A DNA stretch of 56,080 bases from Lentisphaerota bacterium (GTDB lineage: Bacteria > Verrucomicrobiota > Lentisphaeria > Victivallales > Victivallaceae): assembly GCA_015061525.1 (NCBI GenBank), contig SUWK01000010.1, positions 1-56,080 on the forward strand. The letters run 5' to 3'. Made by a program: the position numbers and the translations under genes. Below the pieces are notes generated by a model. That model did not search any database. It had not been told where the DNA came from and saw only the letters and a program-made list of their open reading frames with translations. Below are positions 17,893 to 27,325 of this stretch, piece by piece (the stretch's first letter is position 1; every line of letters begins with the position of its first letter).

Positions 17893-20439
17893 TCACCGGG
17901 GCCAGCACATGAACCCTGGCACACTGTTATCCCATGCGGTTCCGGCCGCTTTTATCCGGGCGGTAAGTCCGAATCTTCCGGCAATGCAGCACTCAACTTC
18001 TCCGGCGTACAAATAGTTGCCATCGCCCCGGTCTTCCACCATGGTCAGCGCAGTAGCGGTACTGTCAATGATCTCATTGTGTGCGTTTGCACTGCCGCTG
18101 TAAGCATCGACCTCAACCTCTTCAGGACGCAGATTTCCCAGATGCACCGCGACAGAAACGGAGATCCGGTCTCCAATATGAAGATTGTTCAGAGTACCAT
18201 TGACAACCGGATTTGCAATGGAAAGTTTACCTCCTTCAAAATTCTCCACCAGACGTTTTTTCACTTCAACCAGATTTTTTGCTTCAGCAGCATTGCCGGC
18301 AGTCAGGTTGCGAAATGCCTGGGCGGCAGGAACATAAAACTTGCGGTTATAATCTCCAACCATTCTGGCACTGGAAAAAAATCCCAATCCGGTGGCGATG
18401 GATGATTTCATACGGGCGATCCAGCGGCGCGGCAAATCCCCACCCTGACGCTCGTAAAAACAAGGAATGATCTCATTTTCAAGCAAATTGAAAAGCTGTT
18501 GACTCTCAAAATTATCCCGGTCTTCATCCGCGGTATAATAATCATTGCCCTCGATCGCCCAACCGTTCTCACCATTGTAAGCCTCTGCCCACCAGCCATC
18601 AAGAATACTGCAGTTGATAACACCGTTGATCGCAGCTTTCATACCGGATGTGCCGCTGGCCTCCTGAGGACGGCGGGGAGTATTGAGCCAGACATCGACA
18701 CCCTGTACCAGATGACGCGCCATACCGATATCGTAGTTCTCCAGAAAGAGCAGTTTATCCTGAACATTTTCTCTCTGGGCAAACTCTATCAACTGACGGA
18801 TAAGCTGTTTTCCGCCGTTATCCGCCGGATGAGCCTTACCGGCAAAGATAAACTGAACCGGATGATTTTTATCCTTGAGCAAAGCCAGCAGCCTTGCCTG
18901 ATCACGCAGCAGCAGAGTTCCGCGTTTATAGGTTGCAAACCTGCGGGCAAAACCGATAGTCAGCACATCCGGCTGCAGTACCGGACGTTTTTTATCCACC
19001 CCGAGCGAACCCTCAATCATATAGCGGAAATTGCGCTGCACCAGACGCCGGGTGTAACGAACCAGACTCTGACGGCACAACTCATGGGCAGTCCACAACT
19101 CATCATCCGGAATGGAATCAAGATCGGAAACCAGTTGAACTATATCCGGATTATTCAGCCATTTGGAGGATAAGTACCGTTCAAAAAGCCGGTTGTGTCT
19201 TGCCGATATCCAGGATGAAATATGTACTCCGTTGGTAATGTGACCGATCGGGATCTCCGCTCCGGAACGCTCCGGCCAGAGGTGTTTCCACATACCGCGC
19301 GCCACCTCACCATGCAGACGGCTGACTCCGTTGCTGTAATTTGCCGCCATGCGCAAACCGAAAACCGTCATTGACATCTCTGAAGCATGTCCGCGATCAG
19401 TAATCGGCACTCCCCAACGGATGATCCGCTCCAGATCAAATTTTGCCGAAGCAGCAAACGGAGCCAGATAAGGCTTGACCAATTCAATATCAAAGACCTC
19501 ATTACCAGCCGGAACCGGCGTATGAGTGGTAAATATATTGGAACGCCAGACAACTTCCAGTGCAACATTCGGATCATAACCGAGATCCTGCACCAAATGC
19601 TCCAATCTGGCAAGCGAAAGGAATCCGGCATGCCCCTCATTCATATGGCACACTTCCGGATCATACCCCATCGCCAGAAGAGCTTTGACACCGCCGATAC
19701 CGAGCAGCAGTTCCTGATGCAGACGCATCCTTTTATCTCCGCCGTACAACCGCCATGTGACTTCTCGCAGATCAGGCGGATTCTGCGGTAATTCTGTATC
19801 CAGTAAAAGCAGCGGTACGTTGCCGACCCACAATACCCATACCGCCGCGAAAATCTCGCGGTCGGCCAGACGCATGGAGATCGTTACCGGTTCCCCCTGC
19901 GGGGTGCAGCCTCTTTCCAGCGGCAGATCATGGATCTCGGCGACCGGATAGTGTTCAGTCTGCAATCCGGTACGGTCAAGCACCTGCCGGAAATATCCCT
20001 GCCGGTACAACAGACCAACAGCGACCAGCGGCAGTTTCATATCACTGGCTGCTTTCAGATGGTCACCGGCAAGTACGCCAAGACCGCCGGAAAAAATCGG
20101 AATACTCTCGTGAATACCATACTCAAGAGAAAAATATGCCACATTGCGCTTTTCCGGAGTAAGCACATCTTCCATCTGACGTTCAAATTCACCCTGCACA
20201 ACCTTGAGATTACGCAAAAATCCGGCATCCCGGGCAAGTTCCTCCAAACGCTTCGCGGAAACCATCCGCAGAAACATTTTCGCATTTCCGCCGACTTCGC
20301 GCCACAAATTCGGGTCGACACGCATGAAAAGCTCAATGGCATGATGGTGCCAGCACCACCAGATATTACCGGCAAGTTTTTCCAAAAAAGTCAATTCCGC
20401 AGGGATCCGGGGCGCGACATTGTAAAGCTGAAGTTCCAT
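17893..20439 (-). CDS. glgP: Alpha-glucan (glycogen) phosphorylase, GT35
   Basis: 848 residues. The N-terminal ~100 residues are the DUF3417 module typical of this phosphorylase subfamily. The catalytic part carries the pyridoxal-phosphate signature EASGTSGMKAAINGVIN, whose Lys binds the cofactor, plus ATYKRGTLL and FAGKAHPAD. It releases glucose-1-phosphate from alpha-1,4-glucan. Second gene of the operon, 28 bases after the glycogen-binding protein and 21 bases before glgA, so synthesis and breakdown enzymes are co-transcribed. Confidence 0.93.
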   Translation of the reverse strand: MELQLYNVAPRIPAELTFLEKLAGNIWWCWHHHAIELFMRVDPNLWREVGGNAKMFLRMVSAKRLEELARDAGFLRNLKVVQGEFERQMEDVLTPEKRNVAYFSLEYGIHESIPIFSGGLGVLAGDHLKAASDMKLPLVAVGLLYRQGYFRQVLDRTGLQTEHYPVAEIHDLPLERGCTPQGEPVTISMRLADREIFAAVWVLWVGNVPLLLLDTELPQNPPDLREVTWRLYGGDKRMRLHQELLLGIGGVKALLAMGYDPEVCHMNEGHAGFLSLARLEHLVQDLGYDPNVALEVVWRSNIFTTHTPVPAGNEVFDIELVKPYLAPFAASAKFDLERIIRWGVPITDRGHASEMSMTVFGLRMAANYSNGVSRLHGEVARGMWKHLWPERSGAEIPIGHITNGVHISSWISARHNRLFERYLSSKWLNNPDIVQLVSDLDSIPDDELWTAHELCRQSLVRYTRRLVQRNFRYMIEGSLGVDKKRPVLQPDVLTIGFARRFATYKRGTLLLRDQARLLALLKDKNHPVQFIFAGKAHPADNGGKQLIRQLIEFAQRENVQDKLLFLENYDIGMARHLVQGVDVWLNTPRRPQEASGTSGMKAAINGVINCSILDGWWAEAYNGENGWAIEGNDYYTADEDRDNFESQQLFNLLENEIIPCFYERQGGDLPRRWIARMKSSIATGLGFFSSARMVGDYNRKFYVPAAQAFRNLTAGNAAEAKNLVEVKKRLVENFEGGKLSIANPVVNGTLNNLHIGDRISVSVAVHLGNLRPEEVEVDAYSGSANAHNEIIDSTATALTMVEDRGDGNYLYAGEVECCIAGRFGLTARIKAAGTAWDNSVPGFMCWPR

Positions 20440-20467
20440 AGTCTGTAAATCTACCTTAAAAATGATC

Positions 20468-20755
20468 TTATTTTTCTTCTATTTGCAGCACGCTGTTCAG
20501 TGAACCGAATTCATTGGGGACAAAATCCGGATTTCCGGCATCGCTCCGCCACTGTCCATCCACGTAAAATTTATATTGGTACGTTCCCGGCGGCAGCATG
20601 AGCCGGCAGGAATAGTGTCCGTCGTTATTCCGGTCATTCAGCATTTTCACCGGCTGCCAGTCATTGAATGAACCGGCAACCGCCACTCTTTTTCCGGGAG
20701 CATCGGTGTAATTCAAAACCACGCACCGCCGCTTTGGAACAGATGTTTCTTTCAT
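20468..20755 (-). CDS. Stand-alone glycogen-binding module (CBM48/AMPK-type)
   Basis: 95 residues from the ATG at 20755, chosen for AAGGAG 10-11 bases upstream. VAGSFNDWQPVKML, YSCRLMLPPGTYQYKFYVDGQW and the terminal NSVLQIEE match the CBM48/AMPK-beta glycogen-binding fold. There is no catalytic domain. As first gene of the glycogen operon it probably tethers enzymes to the granule. An earlier in-frame ATG at 20776 lacks a ribosome site. Confidence 0.85.
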   Translation of the reverse strand: MKETSVPKRRCVVLNYTDAPGKRVAVAGSFNDWQPVKMLNDRNNDGHYSCRLMLPPGTYQYKFYVDGQWRSDAGNPDFVPNEFGSLNSVLQIEEK

Positions 20756-20806
20756 AAAAACAACTCCTTGCATCACATCACTATATATTAAAACGCCATC
20801 ACAAAT

Positions 20807-20835
20807 AATATAACTTAATGTAATGATTTTTTCAA
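20807..20835 (-). promoter_or_regulatory. Promoter of the glycogen operon
   Basis: On the minus strand: TTGAAA (20835-20830), 17 bp, TATATT (20812-20807), 51 bases before the ATG of the glycogen-binding gene. The five genes downstream have small gaps or overlaps and no visible internal terminator. Confidence 0.75.
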
Positions 20836-20847
20836 ATCATATCCGTG

Positions 20848-21726
20848 TCAAAAAGCGGTAAAAATCCCGCTCGTCCAATCTTTATCACGGAAACGTTCTA
20901 CTTCTTTCATTCCGACTTCTGCAAATGCGGCACTGACTTTATCAAAATCCCGATCAAGAATACCGGAAAGCACCAGTAATCCACCCGGAGCGACCCAACT
21001 GACAATATTGAAGCGGAAAGCAATCAGCAGATGTCCGAGAATATTGGCGCAGACCAGATCATATTTTTCCGGACGCCCCTGCCAATCAGCAGCATTACCG
21101 GTTTCAAGATTGATCTTTTCACGGACTTGGTTCATTCTGGCATTTTCATCTGCCACATTGACCGCTTCGGGATCAAAATCGAATGCATCAACCGGCCCAT
21201 ATCCCAGCAAAGCTCCGGCGATTGCCAGAATACCGGATCCGCATCCGGCATCCAACAAACTTTTTTTCTCCCCGGCAAAACGATCGATACACTTCAGACA
21301 ATAGTTGGTTGTAGCGTGCTGACCGGTTCCGAAGCTCATTCCCGGATTGATCTCCAAAACCTTTTGCCCCGGGAGCGGTTCATCATCGAGCCATGACGGA
21401 CGGATCAGCAGTTTTTCCGAAACAGCGATCGGTTTGAAATACTTTTTCCACGCTTCTGCCCATTCTGATTTGGCGATAGTAAAAATATCACCCATTGTCA
21501 AATCAACTCCGAATTCGCGCCACCCGTTCAATGCCGTCTGCAGTTTTTCTTTATTTTCCTCAGCTCCTTCCGGGGTCGTGGAATAAACCGTATGCCGGAC
21601 TGTACAGTTTTCCCGGTCAAAAAAACTGCTGAAATCCACTTCCAGAGCATTGAGCAATTCCGATGCCGGTTCAAATTCACCACTGGGATCTGCCAAATCT
21701 ATGGCGTAAAGCAATTCGTCATTCAT
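20848..21726 (-). CDS. prmA: Ribosomal protein L11 methyltransferase-like protein
   Basis: 292 residues. An N-terminal alpha/beta domain precedes a class I SAM methyltransferase domain with FGTGQHATT, LLDAGCGSGILAIAGALLG (motif I, ~residues 162-180) and ANILGHLL, the PrmA arrangement. It methylates ribosomal protein L11. Divergent from rsmD, another ribosomal methyltransferase, across a 145-base gap. Confidence 0.88.
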   Translation of the reverse strand: MNDELLYAIDLADPSGEFEPASELLNALEVDFSSFFDRENCTVRHTVYSTTPEGAEENKEKLQTALNGWREFGVDLTMGDIFTIAKSEWAEAWKKYFKPIAVSEKLLIRPSWLDDEPLPGQKVLEINPGMSFGTGQHATTNYCLKCIDRFAGEKKSLLDAGCGSGILAIAGALLGYGPVDAFDFDPEAVNVADENARMNQVREKINLETGNAADWQGRPEKYDLVCANILGHLLIAFRFNIVSWVAPGGLLVLSGILDRDFDKVSAAFAEVGMKEVERFRDKDWTSGIFTAF

Positions 21727-21801
21727 AACACAAATCTCCTTATAATTTACAAAACATGATATAAAATATCACCGTTTTATAACTTTTTAAAGTCACGGTC
21801 T

Positions 21802-21830
21802 TTGAAATCTCATCATTCCGGTGCTATCTT
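21802..21830 (+). promoter_or_regulatory. Promoter of rsmD
   Basis: TTGAAA, 17 bp, TATCTT, about 40 bases upstream of the ATG at 21872. Confidence 0.7.
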
Positions 21831-21871
21831 AACAAAACGCAAATATTTTTTACAGAAAGTTACACACACAG

Positions 21872-22441
21872 ATGAATATAATTGCCGGCTGTGCCAGAAA
21901 TCTGATCCTTGCGGATCTGCCGGACTGCGAAGTCCGTCCAACTTCCGGACGCGCCAGAAAAGCTCTTTTTGACAGTCTGGGCGACCTCTCCGGAGCCGGG
22001 ATCCTTGATCTGTGTTCCGGATCAGGAGCGTTAGCTCTGGAAGCTGCCAGCCGGAATGCAGCATGGGCGGCTATGGTGGAAATCGATCCGGCGCATGTGG
22101 AGTGCATCAGGGAGAACTGCCGCCGGATCACCGCCGCCGGTGCCGGAACAAATCTGCTGATTCTCAATTTTGATATTTGCAGCTGCCGCCGTTATCTGCC
22201 GCAACTGCCGGGGAAACCGGATGTCATCTTCGCCGATCCTCCGTATGCGGTATCTGCGGAACTGTTCAATACACTTGCGGGGGATCCGGATTTCACAACT
22301 TTCACTTCAGGAGCAAAACTGATCTGGGAAATTCCCGACACCCCCGGTGCGATGGGGGAATTCATCAATGCTCCGCACTTGAAATCCAGCCAGTTCCGCC
22401 GCTTCGGCAGTACAATTTTTCTGCAGGGAATTATCCGATGA
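21872..22441 (+). CDS. rsmD: 16S rRNA (guanine-N2)-methyltransferase, RsmD family
   Basis: 189 residues. VRPTSGRARKALFDSL is the RsmD N-terminal signature; ILDLCSGSGALALEAASR is SAM motif I and FADPPYAV the catalytic DPPY of N2-guanine methyltransferases. It modifies 16S rRNA, position 966 in E. coli numbering. The last four bases overlap the next gene's start (ATGA). Confidence 0.9.
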   Translation: MNIIAGCARNLILADLPDCEVRPTSGRARKALFDSLGDLSGAGILDLCSGSGALALEAASRNAAWAAMVEIDPAHVECIRENCRRITAAGAGTNLLILNFDICSCRRYLPQLPGKPDVIFADPPYAVSAELFNTLAGDPDFTTFTSGAKLIWEIPDTPGAMGEFINAPHLKSSQFRRFGSTIFLQGIIR

Positions 22442-23445
22442 ATATACCATTTACTCCGGCTGAACTTGATGCTCTTTTTGACCGGGCAACCCCGGTAAAA
22501 GTCGGCAAAATACGCGAAGTACGCCGTATAAACGACATGTATTTGAAACTGGATCACCGGCTGAACGGTTCTTTCAAAAAAGAGTTCAACTGTGCAAAAA
22601 AATTGAAGGACTGCGGCATTCCGGTAACTGAACCGCTGTTTTATTTACGCAGCGGGCGGGGCAACTATCTGGTGACACGTGCGTTTGACGGAGTCGCCGT
22701 AGATGAGTATTTGAAGCACCACCATGAAAGTAAAGCCTTTTTTGAAAAAGCGGCAAAACTGCTCTGCCGGATGCTGGATGCCAACTTTATTCACCGGGAC
22801 TTTCATCTGGGAAATCTGCTCTATTCTCCATCCGGGAAAAATTTTGTTCTGGTCGATGTTGATTCGGTTCAAAAAATCCCCGCATTTCTGAAGCGTTTTA
22901 TTCCGGAGGATGTGAAATTTGATCTCCTGACCGAGTTCAGAGGTTTTCTCCGCAAAAAAGAGCTGCTGGAAATTTTCACCGTTTCCGGAGTAAAAAAACC
23001 GGAAGATTTCTATACCAGAATCTTTGTCAATAATTCCGCATACGTCCGCCATTCATGGGCGAAACGCCGGGAACAGATACTGCTCGGATATCCGAAGTTC
23101 ACCACTGTTTTTGACGCCGAACTTTTTACAGCCGATGCCGATGAAAGTGAATTTGTTTCCGCAGAGCAAATGAATAGCGGCAGAGGAATATTTCTTGCAA
23201 ACTTCTATTTGGATCTGCTGAAAGTCCCCCATCGCCGGGCATTGCGGTTCAATCCGGCAGACGGTAAAGTTCTGCTGGCTGCGGAAAATCCCCGCCCTGC
23301 CCCCGCCGATGCCGCTGCAGAGATGATCGAACGGCTGCAGTTCTATGGTATAAAAACTGTTGAATCAGACTGGCGGCAGGGATCCGGAGAACTCCCGGAA
23401 CTCAACGCGCTGGAAAAAGTCGCAATCTTACCCTTTATCATGTGA
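22438..23445 (+). CDS. Kinase-like protein of the Kdo/WaaP (lipopolysaccharide kinase) type
   Basis: 335 residues from the ATG that overlaps the rsmD stop. The region 90-150 carries kinase-fold motifs: FIHRDFHLGNLLY is the catalytic loop (HRDFHxxN) and FVLVDVDSVQ replaces the DFG region; upstream FKKEFNCAKKL may supply the ATP-binding Lys. This is the WaaP/Kdo-kinase pattern, which phosphorylates LPS inner-core sugars. No membrane helix. The C-terminal ~120 residues match nothing I recognise. No other LPS gene is adjacent, so the substrate is uncertain. Confidence 0.65.
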   Translation: MNIPFTPAELDALFDRATPVKVGKIREVRRINDMYLKLDHRLNGSFKKEFNCAKKLKDCGIPVTEPLFYLRSGRGNYLVTRAFDGVAVDEYLKHHHESKAFFEKAAKLLCRMLDANFIHRDFHLGNLLYSPSGKNFVLVDVDSVQKIPAFLKRFIPEDVKFDLLTEFRGFLRKKELLEIFTVSGVKKPEDFYTRIFVNNSAYVRHSWAKRREQILLGYPKFTTVFDAELFTADADESEFVSAEQMNSGRGIFLANFYLDLLKVPHRRALRFNPADGKVLLAAENPRPAPADAAAEMIERLQFYGIKTVESDWRQGSGELPELNALEKVAILPFIM

Positions 23446-23458
23446 GGAGTTTTATCTG

Positions 23459-24997
23459 ATGGTCGCCAAACTTTACTCCGCAACCGTGATCGGTGTTGAA
23501 GCATATATCATCGAAATCGAAGTAAGCCAGACCTCGCCCTTTATCGCCGGAATGAAGGATAATACCATCTCCATCGTCGGACTGCCTGATGCAGCGGTAA
23601 AAGAGAGCCGCGACCGGATATCATCAGCTTTTATCAGTTCTGAATTTGACCCGGCACAGGGGTTTACCGTGGTCAACCTTGCTCCGGCAGATCTGCGTAA
23701 AGAGGGTGCAGCATTCGATCTGGGTATAGCCTTGGGTATGCTTGGTGCAGCCGGCAGACTTGATTGTGAAAGACTCGGCAGGATCGCTGTTCTGGGTGAA
23801 CTTGGTTTGGATGGTTCTGTTCGGCCGGTAAAAGGAGTTTTGCCGATCGCTGCAAAACTTGCCGCCGACCGGAGCGTTTCAGCTCTGCTCGTGCCTCATG
23901 CCAATGCCCGGGAAGCCGCCCTTGCTGCAGCCAACCGGCTGCCGATTTTTCAGGTCTCTACGCTTACAGAAGCAGTCGAACTGGTCAACCGCGGTCACGG
24001 TATACCATTCAAAGCAATAAACGAAGAAGCAGCCGATGCCTTCAACTGCTGCGACTTTGACGAGGTTAAAGGACAACTGCTTGCCAGACGTGCGCTGGAG
24101 ATCGCCGCCGCAGGTTCACACAATTCCCTGCTCATCGGCCCGCCAGGCACCGGCAAATCAATGCTAGCAATGCGCTTACCGGGCATACTGCCGCCGATGA
24201 CTCTGGAAGAAACTCTGGAAACCAGCCGCATCTACAGCGTTTTGGGACTGCTCTCTGCAGAACAACCGTTAATGAACCTCCGTCCGTTCCGCGCACCCCA
24301 CCACACGATTTCAGATGCCGGACTCATCGGCGGCGGCAGAGATCCCCGCCCGGGAGAGATCAGCATGGCACATAACGGAGTGCTTTTTCTGGATGAGCTG
24401 CCGGAATTTAAACGCAATGTGCTGGAAGTTTTGCGTCAGCCGTTGGAAGATGGCATCGTGAATGTTTCCCGGGCATCCGGCAGCTGCCGTTTCCCGGCGC
24501 GTTTCATGCTCTGTGCGGCGATGAACCCATGTCCCTGCGGACGTGGTGAAGTGGAACTTGGCTGTCAATGCAAAGCGGAAGAAAAAAGACGTTACCTGAA
24601 AAAACTTTCCGGGCCGCTGCTTGACCGAATCGACCTGCGCGTACCGGTTCGTCAGCTCTCTGAAGATGAACTGCTCAAAGCTCCGGATGGAGAATCCAGT
24701 GCAGTGATACGGGAACGGGTCAAAGCCGCACGTAAGATACAACAGGAACGGTACGCCGGATTCGGATTTTTCTGCAACAATCAATTGACCCCCAAAACAC
24801 TCCAGCAGTTTTGCAATTTATCAAAGTCCGGAGAAAAACTGCTCAAAGATGCAGTCAACCGTTTCAAACTCAGTCCTCGTGCCTACTCAAGAATATTGAA
24901 AGTCTCCCGGACGATCGCTGATCTTGCCGGTCAGGAACTTATTTCAGAATCCCATCTTTTTGAAGCGATCAACTACCGAAAAGGCGAACTTGAATAA
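23459..24997 (+). CDS. comM: YifB/ComM-family Mg-chelatase-like AAA ATPase
   Basis: 512 residues from the ATG with GAGGAG in front. An N-terminal ChlI/Lon-like domain (VEVSQTSPF, IVGLPDAAVKESRDR), a Mg-chelatase AAA core with Walker A IGPPGTGKSMLA (~residues 223-234) and Walker B GVLFLDELPEF, then a Cys-containing PCPCGRGEVELGCQC segment and a C-terminal Mg_chelatase_C domain. Full length for the family. In naturally competent bacteria ComM is a branch-migration helicase; many non-competent bacteria also carry it. Confidence 0.9.
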   Translation: MVAKLYSATVIGVEAYIIEIEVSQTSPFIAGMKDNTISIVGLPDAAVKESRDRISSAFISSEFDPAQGFTVVNLAPADLRKEGAAFDLGIALGMLGAAGRLDCERLGRIAVLGELGLDGSVRPVKGVLPIAAKLAADRSVSALLVPHANAREAALAAANRLPIFQVSTLTEAVELVNRGHGIPFKAINEEAADAFNCCDFDEVKGQLLARRALEIAAAGSHNSLLIGPPGTGKSMLAMRLPGILPPMTLEETLETSRIYSVLGLLSAEQPLMNLRPFRAPHHTISDAGLIGGGRDPRPGEISMAHNGVLFLDELPEFKRNVLEVLRQPLEDGIVNVSRASGSCRFPARFMLCAAMNPCPCGRGEVELGCQCKAEEKRRYLKKLSGPLLDRIDLRVPVRQLSEDELLKAPDGESSAVIRERVKAARKIQQERYAGFGFFCNNQLTPKTLQQFCNLSKSGEKLLKDAVNRFKLSPRAYSRILKVSRTIADLAGQELISESHLFEAINYRKGELE

Positions 24998-25042
24998 GCC
25001 GGATAAAATCCGACAAATATGGAATAATATTTCTGGTGTTGA

Positions 25043-25390
25043 CAATCGGTGCGCTGTTTTGCCGTGATAGCTGAAAAAGCAGACCCTGACTACGAATATG
25101 CTATTTCCGCCAATAAGATAGACGGCAGCACACTGTAGGGATTTTTCAAAAAGAAAAAGAGTAAAACTGAAACTGCTCCGGAAACGGCGGCAACTCCTGA
25201 AGAAAATTTAGAAGTTGAAGAAAGTTCCGAAAAAGGGAAAACGCAAACCGCAGTTCCGGAAAAAGGAACTTCTAAAGAAAACTTATCAGTTGCCCCGGCA
25301 GAGGGTTCCTCTTCCGTTCCCTCCGTTCCCATCCGTACCACCCCGGAGAACTTCCTAACTTGTAACCGGAAAACATCGGGGTTGTTTTAA
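25043..25390 (+). pseudogene. Remnant coding region with an in-frame TAG
   Basis: After the ComM stop, one frame reads ADPDYEYAISANKIDGSTL, then TAG (25136-25138), then GFFKKKKSKTET and a Glu/Ser/Pro-rich tail up to a TAA at 25388 inside the downstream repeat. The acidic, alanine/proline-rich tail is coding-like, but no start with a ribosome site is visible and I recognise no family. Most likely the 3' end of a decayed gene. Given the amber codons at 38-40 kb the TAG is worth noting, but one codon proves nothing. Confidence 0.35.
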
Positions 25391-25584
25391 TTGTTCGGAA
25401 AATGTCTCTCAAGCTCAAAATGGTTGCAAGTTAATAAATCATGGTCATCGTTTCGTCAACTCGCGAAAATATCTCTGTTTTTGCCTTTTTATGCAACAGA
25501 AAAAAAAGTTTTCCGCTCAATCGAAAGGACTTTTTCTCCGAAACAACTGCAAAAAGCCCCGAAAAACAGCTGAAGTAGCGACTT
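25376..25584. repeat. ~209 bp dispersed repeat, copy A
   Basis: Matches 28044-28251 in the same orientation over its whole length with scattered substitutions. Both begin TCGGG and end GCGACTT. The copies bracket the metallopeptidase-like and YolD-like genes. No protein family is seen in either strand. Confidence 0.85.
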
Positions 25585-25588
25585 ATGT

Positions 25589-25616
25589 TTGAAATCAGTA
25601 TATTTTATGTTATATT
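25589..25616 (+). promoter_or_regulatory. Promoter of the secreted metallopeptidase-like gene
   Basis: TTGAAA, 16 bp, TATATT with ATGT before the -10, immediately after repeat copy A. Confidence 0.75.
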
Positions 25617-25666
25617 ACTAATCATAACATAAAACATTCATTATGTGAAATTAAGTGGGGATAAAG

Positions 25667-27208
25667 ATGTTGAAGCGATTTTTATTTGTTCTTCTGTTGT
25701 TGGGATTTGTTATTTCCGTGCCGTATGAAGTTTCTGCCGCTACGAAAAAAGAAACCAGCAAAGAACGCCGGGAACGCAGAAGACGTGAACGGGAAGAAAA
25801 GAGAAAACAACGGCAGCAGAAAAATACACAACAATCCAAACACCCACAGAAAAAAAAGCAGTCATCCAAGCAAGATACCCAGCCGGCAAAACAGCCGCAG
25901 CCGAAGAAAATCATTCCAACTTTTGAAGAAAAACTTACTCCGGCACAGGTCAATCGAAAAATTCAAACAATTCGCAAGCGCATTGAAACGGCACCCGAAA
26001 ATATTATTTCCAACAAAGATAAACCCTTTCTTTTGGAAATTTTTGACGACATCGCACAAACACAAATGGGACGCTATATTTTCGAAAAAACGCATCCGGA
26101 TTTGATGTTCTGTGTCAAACCGATGGGAAGTCCCGCCTCTTATGCTTTTGGTCCAAAATGCATCAACCTTGACAAAAATTACTTCAAAGAAAATCAAACG
26201 CCAGAGGAATGGTGTAAAAAACGACTTTATTTATCGCAATCAATTGCACATGAGGCAACACACGCCATTCAACACGTCAATGACATGATGAATTGTGGTA
26301 AAATTTCTTTTGAGGAACGGATTACTATTACAAAAATCTGTGAGCTACACGCTTTATTAAACGAGAGTATTACCTCTTATCAACTTTCGAAACAACCTCA
26401 CTATAAAGCGGCAGTAAAAGCAGGAAAAACAGAAATTGTACCGGGCACACGTTTTTATGCAGAACTTTTTGATGCCTATAAAACAACGGGGCTGTCAGAT
26501 GCTAAAGCTGCCAAAGCAGCCCGTACGAAATTTGTGGAAACCTTTTGGCAAAACAACGGAGAAAAGTCTATTCAAATCGGTGAAAAAACCGTTTTTCCTT
26601 GTGAAGAATTTATTCAAAACTGGAATATATCATATAGTACCTTTGCTTTCAGAGAACTCCAAGGTAATAAAACTCCTTACCGCGAAGCGATGCGTCATCG
26701 GGGTATTGAACGTTTTCTACGCCAATTTACGCAATCTATGGATATTGATACGCCTCCTTCTTTTTTCAGAAATCCGCAAACAACAGCTTTCCATATGCCG
26801 ACTTCTAAACGGCTTCTCACTTACGCCAACGGGATTCTTAACACGGAAATGGATGCCTTAACAACGGGTATGATTACAAAGGGATACAGAAGTGGGATAC
26901 GAGCAAAGGGCCGTAAAAAGGGAGAACCTTATTATATTCTTATCAAAACACTTCATCCGCAAATTGCTTCTCAAGATCGTTCTCATACTGAATATCATGA
27001 AGGAACAAACATAAAACGGGCAACTTACACTTACAAAAACGGTAAAATGAACGGTATTTATCGGGAGTATGACCTACAAGGGCGTCAGATTATGGAAGTT
27101 CCCGTTCAAAATGATAACGTCAACGGTGAAGGATGGGTTATGGAAAACGGAAAAAAAGTTCTAAAAACATTTTTCCATAAAGCGCTTTTAAGAAATAGAA
27201 AACAATAA
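25667..27208 (+). CDS. Secreted HEATH-motif metallopeptidase-like protein
   Basis: 513 residues from the ATG behind GGGG; an upstream GTG at 25655 is less likely. Residues 1-24 form a signal peptide (basic start, LFVLLLLGFVISV core, VSA at the cleavage site). A strongly basic Lys/Arg/Gln/Pro-rich stretch (~27-80) follows. HEATH at 195-199 is a zincin HExxH motif, in the context SQSIAHEATHAIQH, like DUF6782-type putative metallopeptidases. The C-terminus has a MORN-like KNGKMNGIYREYD repeat. Composition is A/T-richer than the upstream housekeeping genes. It stands alone between repeat copies. Activity is inferred from the motif. Confidence 0.6.
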   Translation: MLKRFLFVLLLLGFVISVPYEVSAATKKETSKERRERRRREREEKRKQRQQKNTQQSKHPQKKKQSSKQDTQPAKQPQPKKIIPTFEEKLTPAQVNRKIQTIRKRIETAPENIISNKDKPFLLEIFDDIAQTQMGRYIFEKTHPDLMFCVKPMGSPASYAFGPKCINLDKNYFKENQTPEEWCKKRLYLSQSIAHEATHAIQHVNDMMNCGKISFEERITITKICELHALLNESITSYQLSKQPHYKAAVKAGKTEIVPGTRFYAELFDAYKTTGLSDAKAAKAARTKFVETFWQNNGEKSIQIGEKTVFPCEEFIQNWNISYSTFAFRELQGNKTPYREAMRHRGIERFLRQFTQSMDIDTPPSFFRNPQTTAFHMPTSKRLLTYANGILNTEMDALTTGMITKGYRSGIRAKGRKKGEPYYILIKTLHPQIASQDRSHTEYHEGTNIKRATYTYKNGKMNGIYREYDLQGRQIMEVPVQNDNVNGEGWVMENGKKVLKTFFHKALLRNRKQ

Positions 27209-27210
27209 CT

Positions 27211-27324
27211 CAACACCACGAACTTGCCAGAGCCATCGGCAAAGACGATGCTAATATATCACTGCATTATGAAATTACAATCGAAAAAAAAGAAAATAAT
27301 CAAAATTTACAAATAAAAGGATAG
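27211..27324 (+). pseudogene. 3' fragment of an unknown gene
   Basis: One base frame away from the preceding gene, 37 codons read QHHELARAIGKDDANISLHY and a charged tail, ending in TAG. It has no start of its own and looks like the leftover C-terminus of a gene lost during rearrangement here. Family unknown. Confidence 0.35.
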
Positions 27325-27325
27325 C

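Noticed and set aside
24998-25030. Rho-independent terminator after the ComM gene
   Set aside because: Only a five-base stem (CGGAT/ATCCG) without a T-run.
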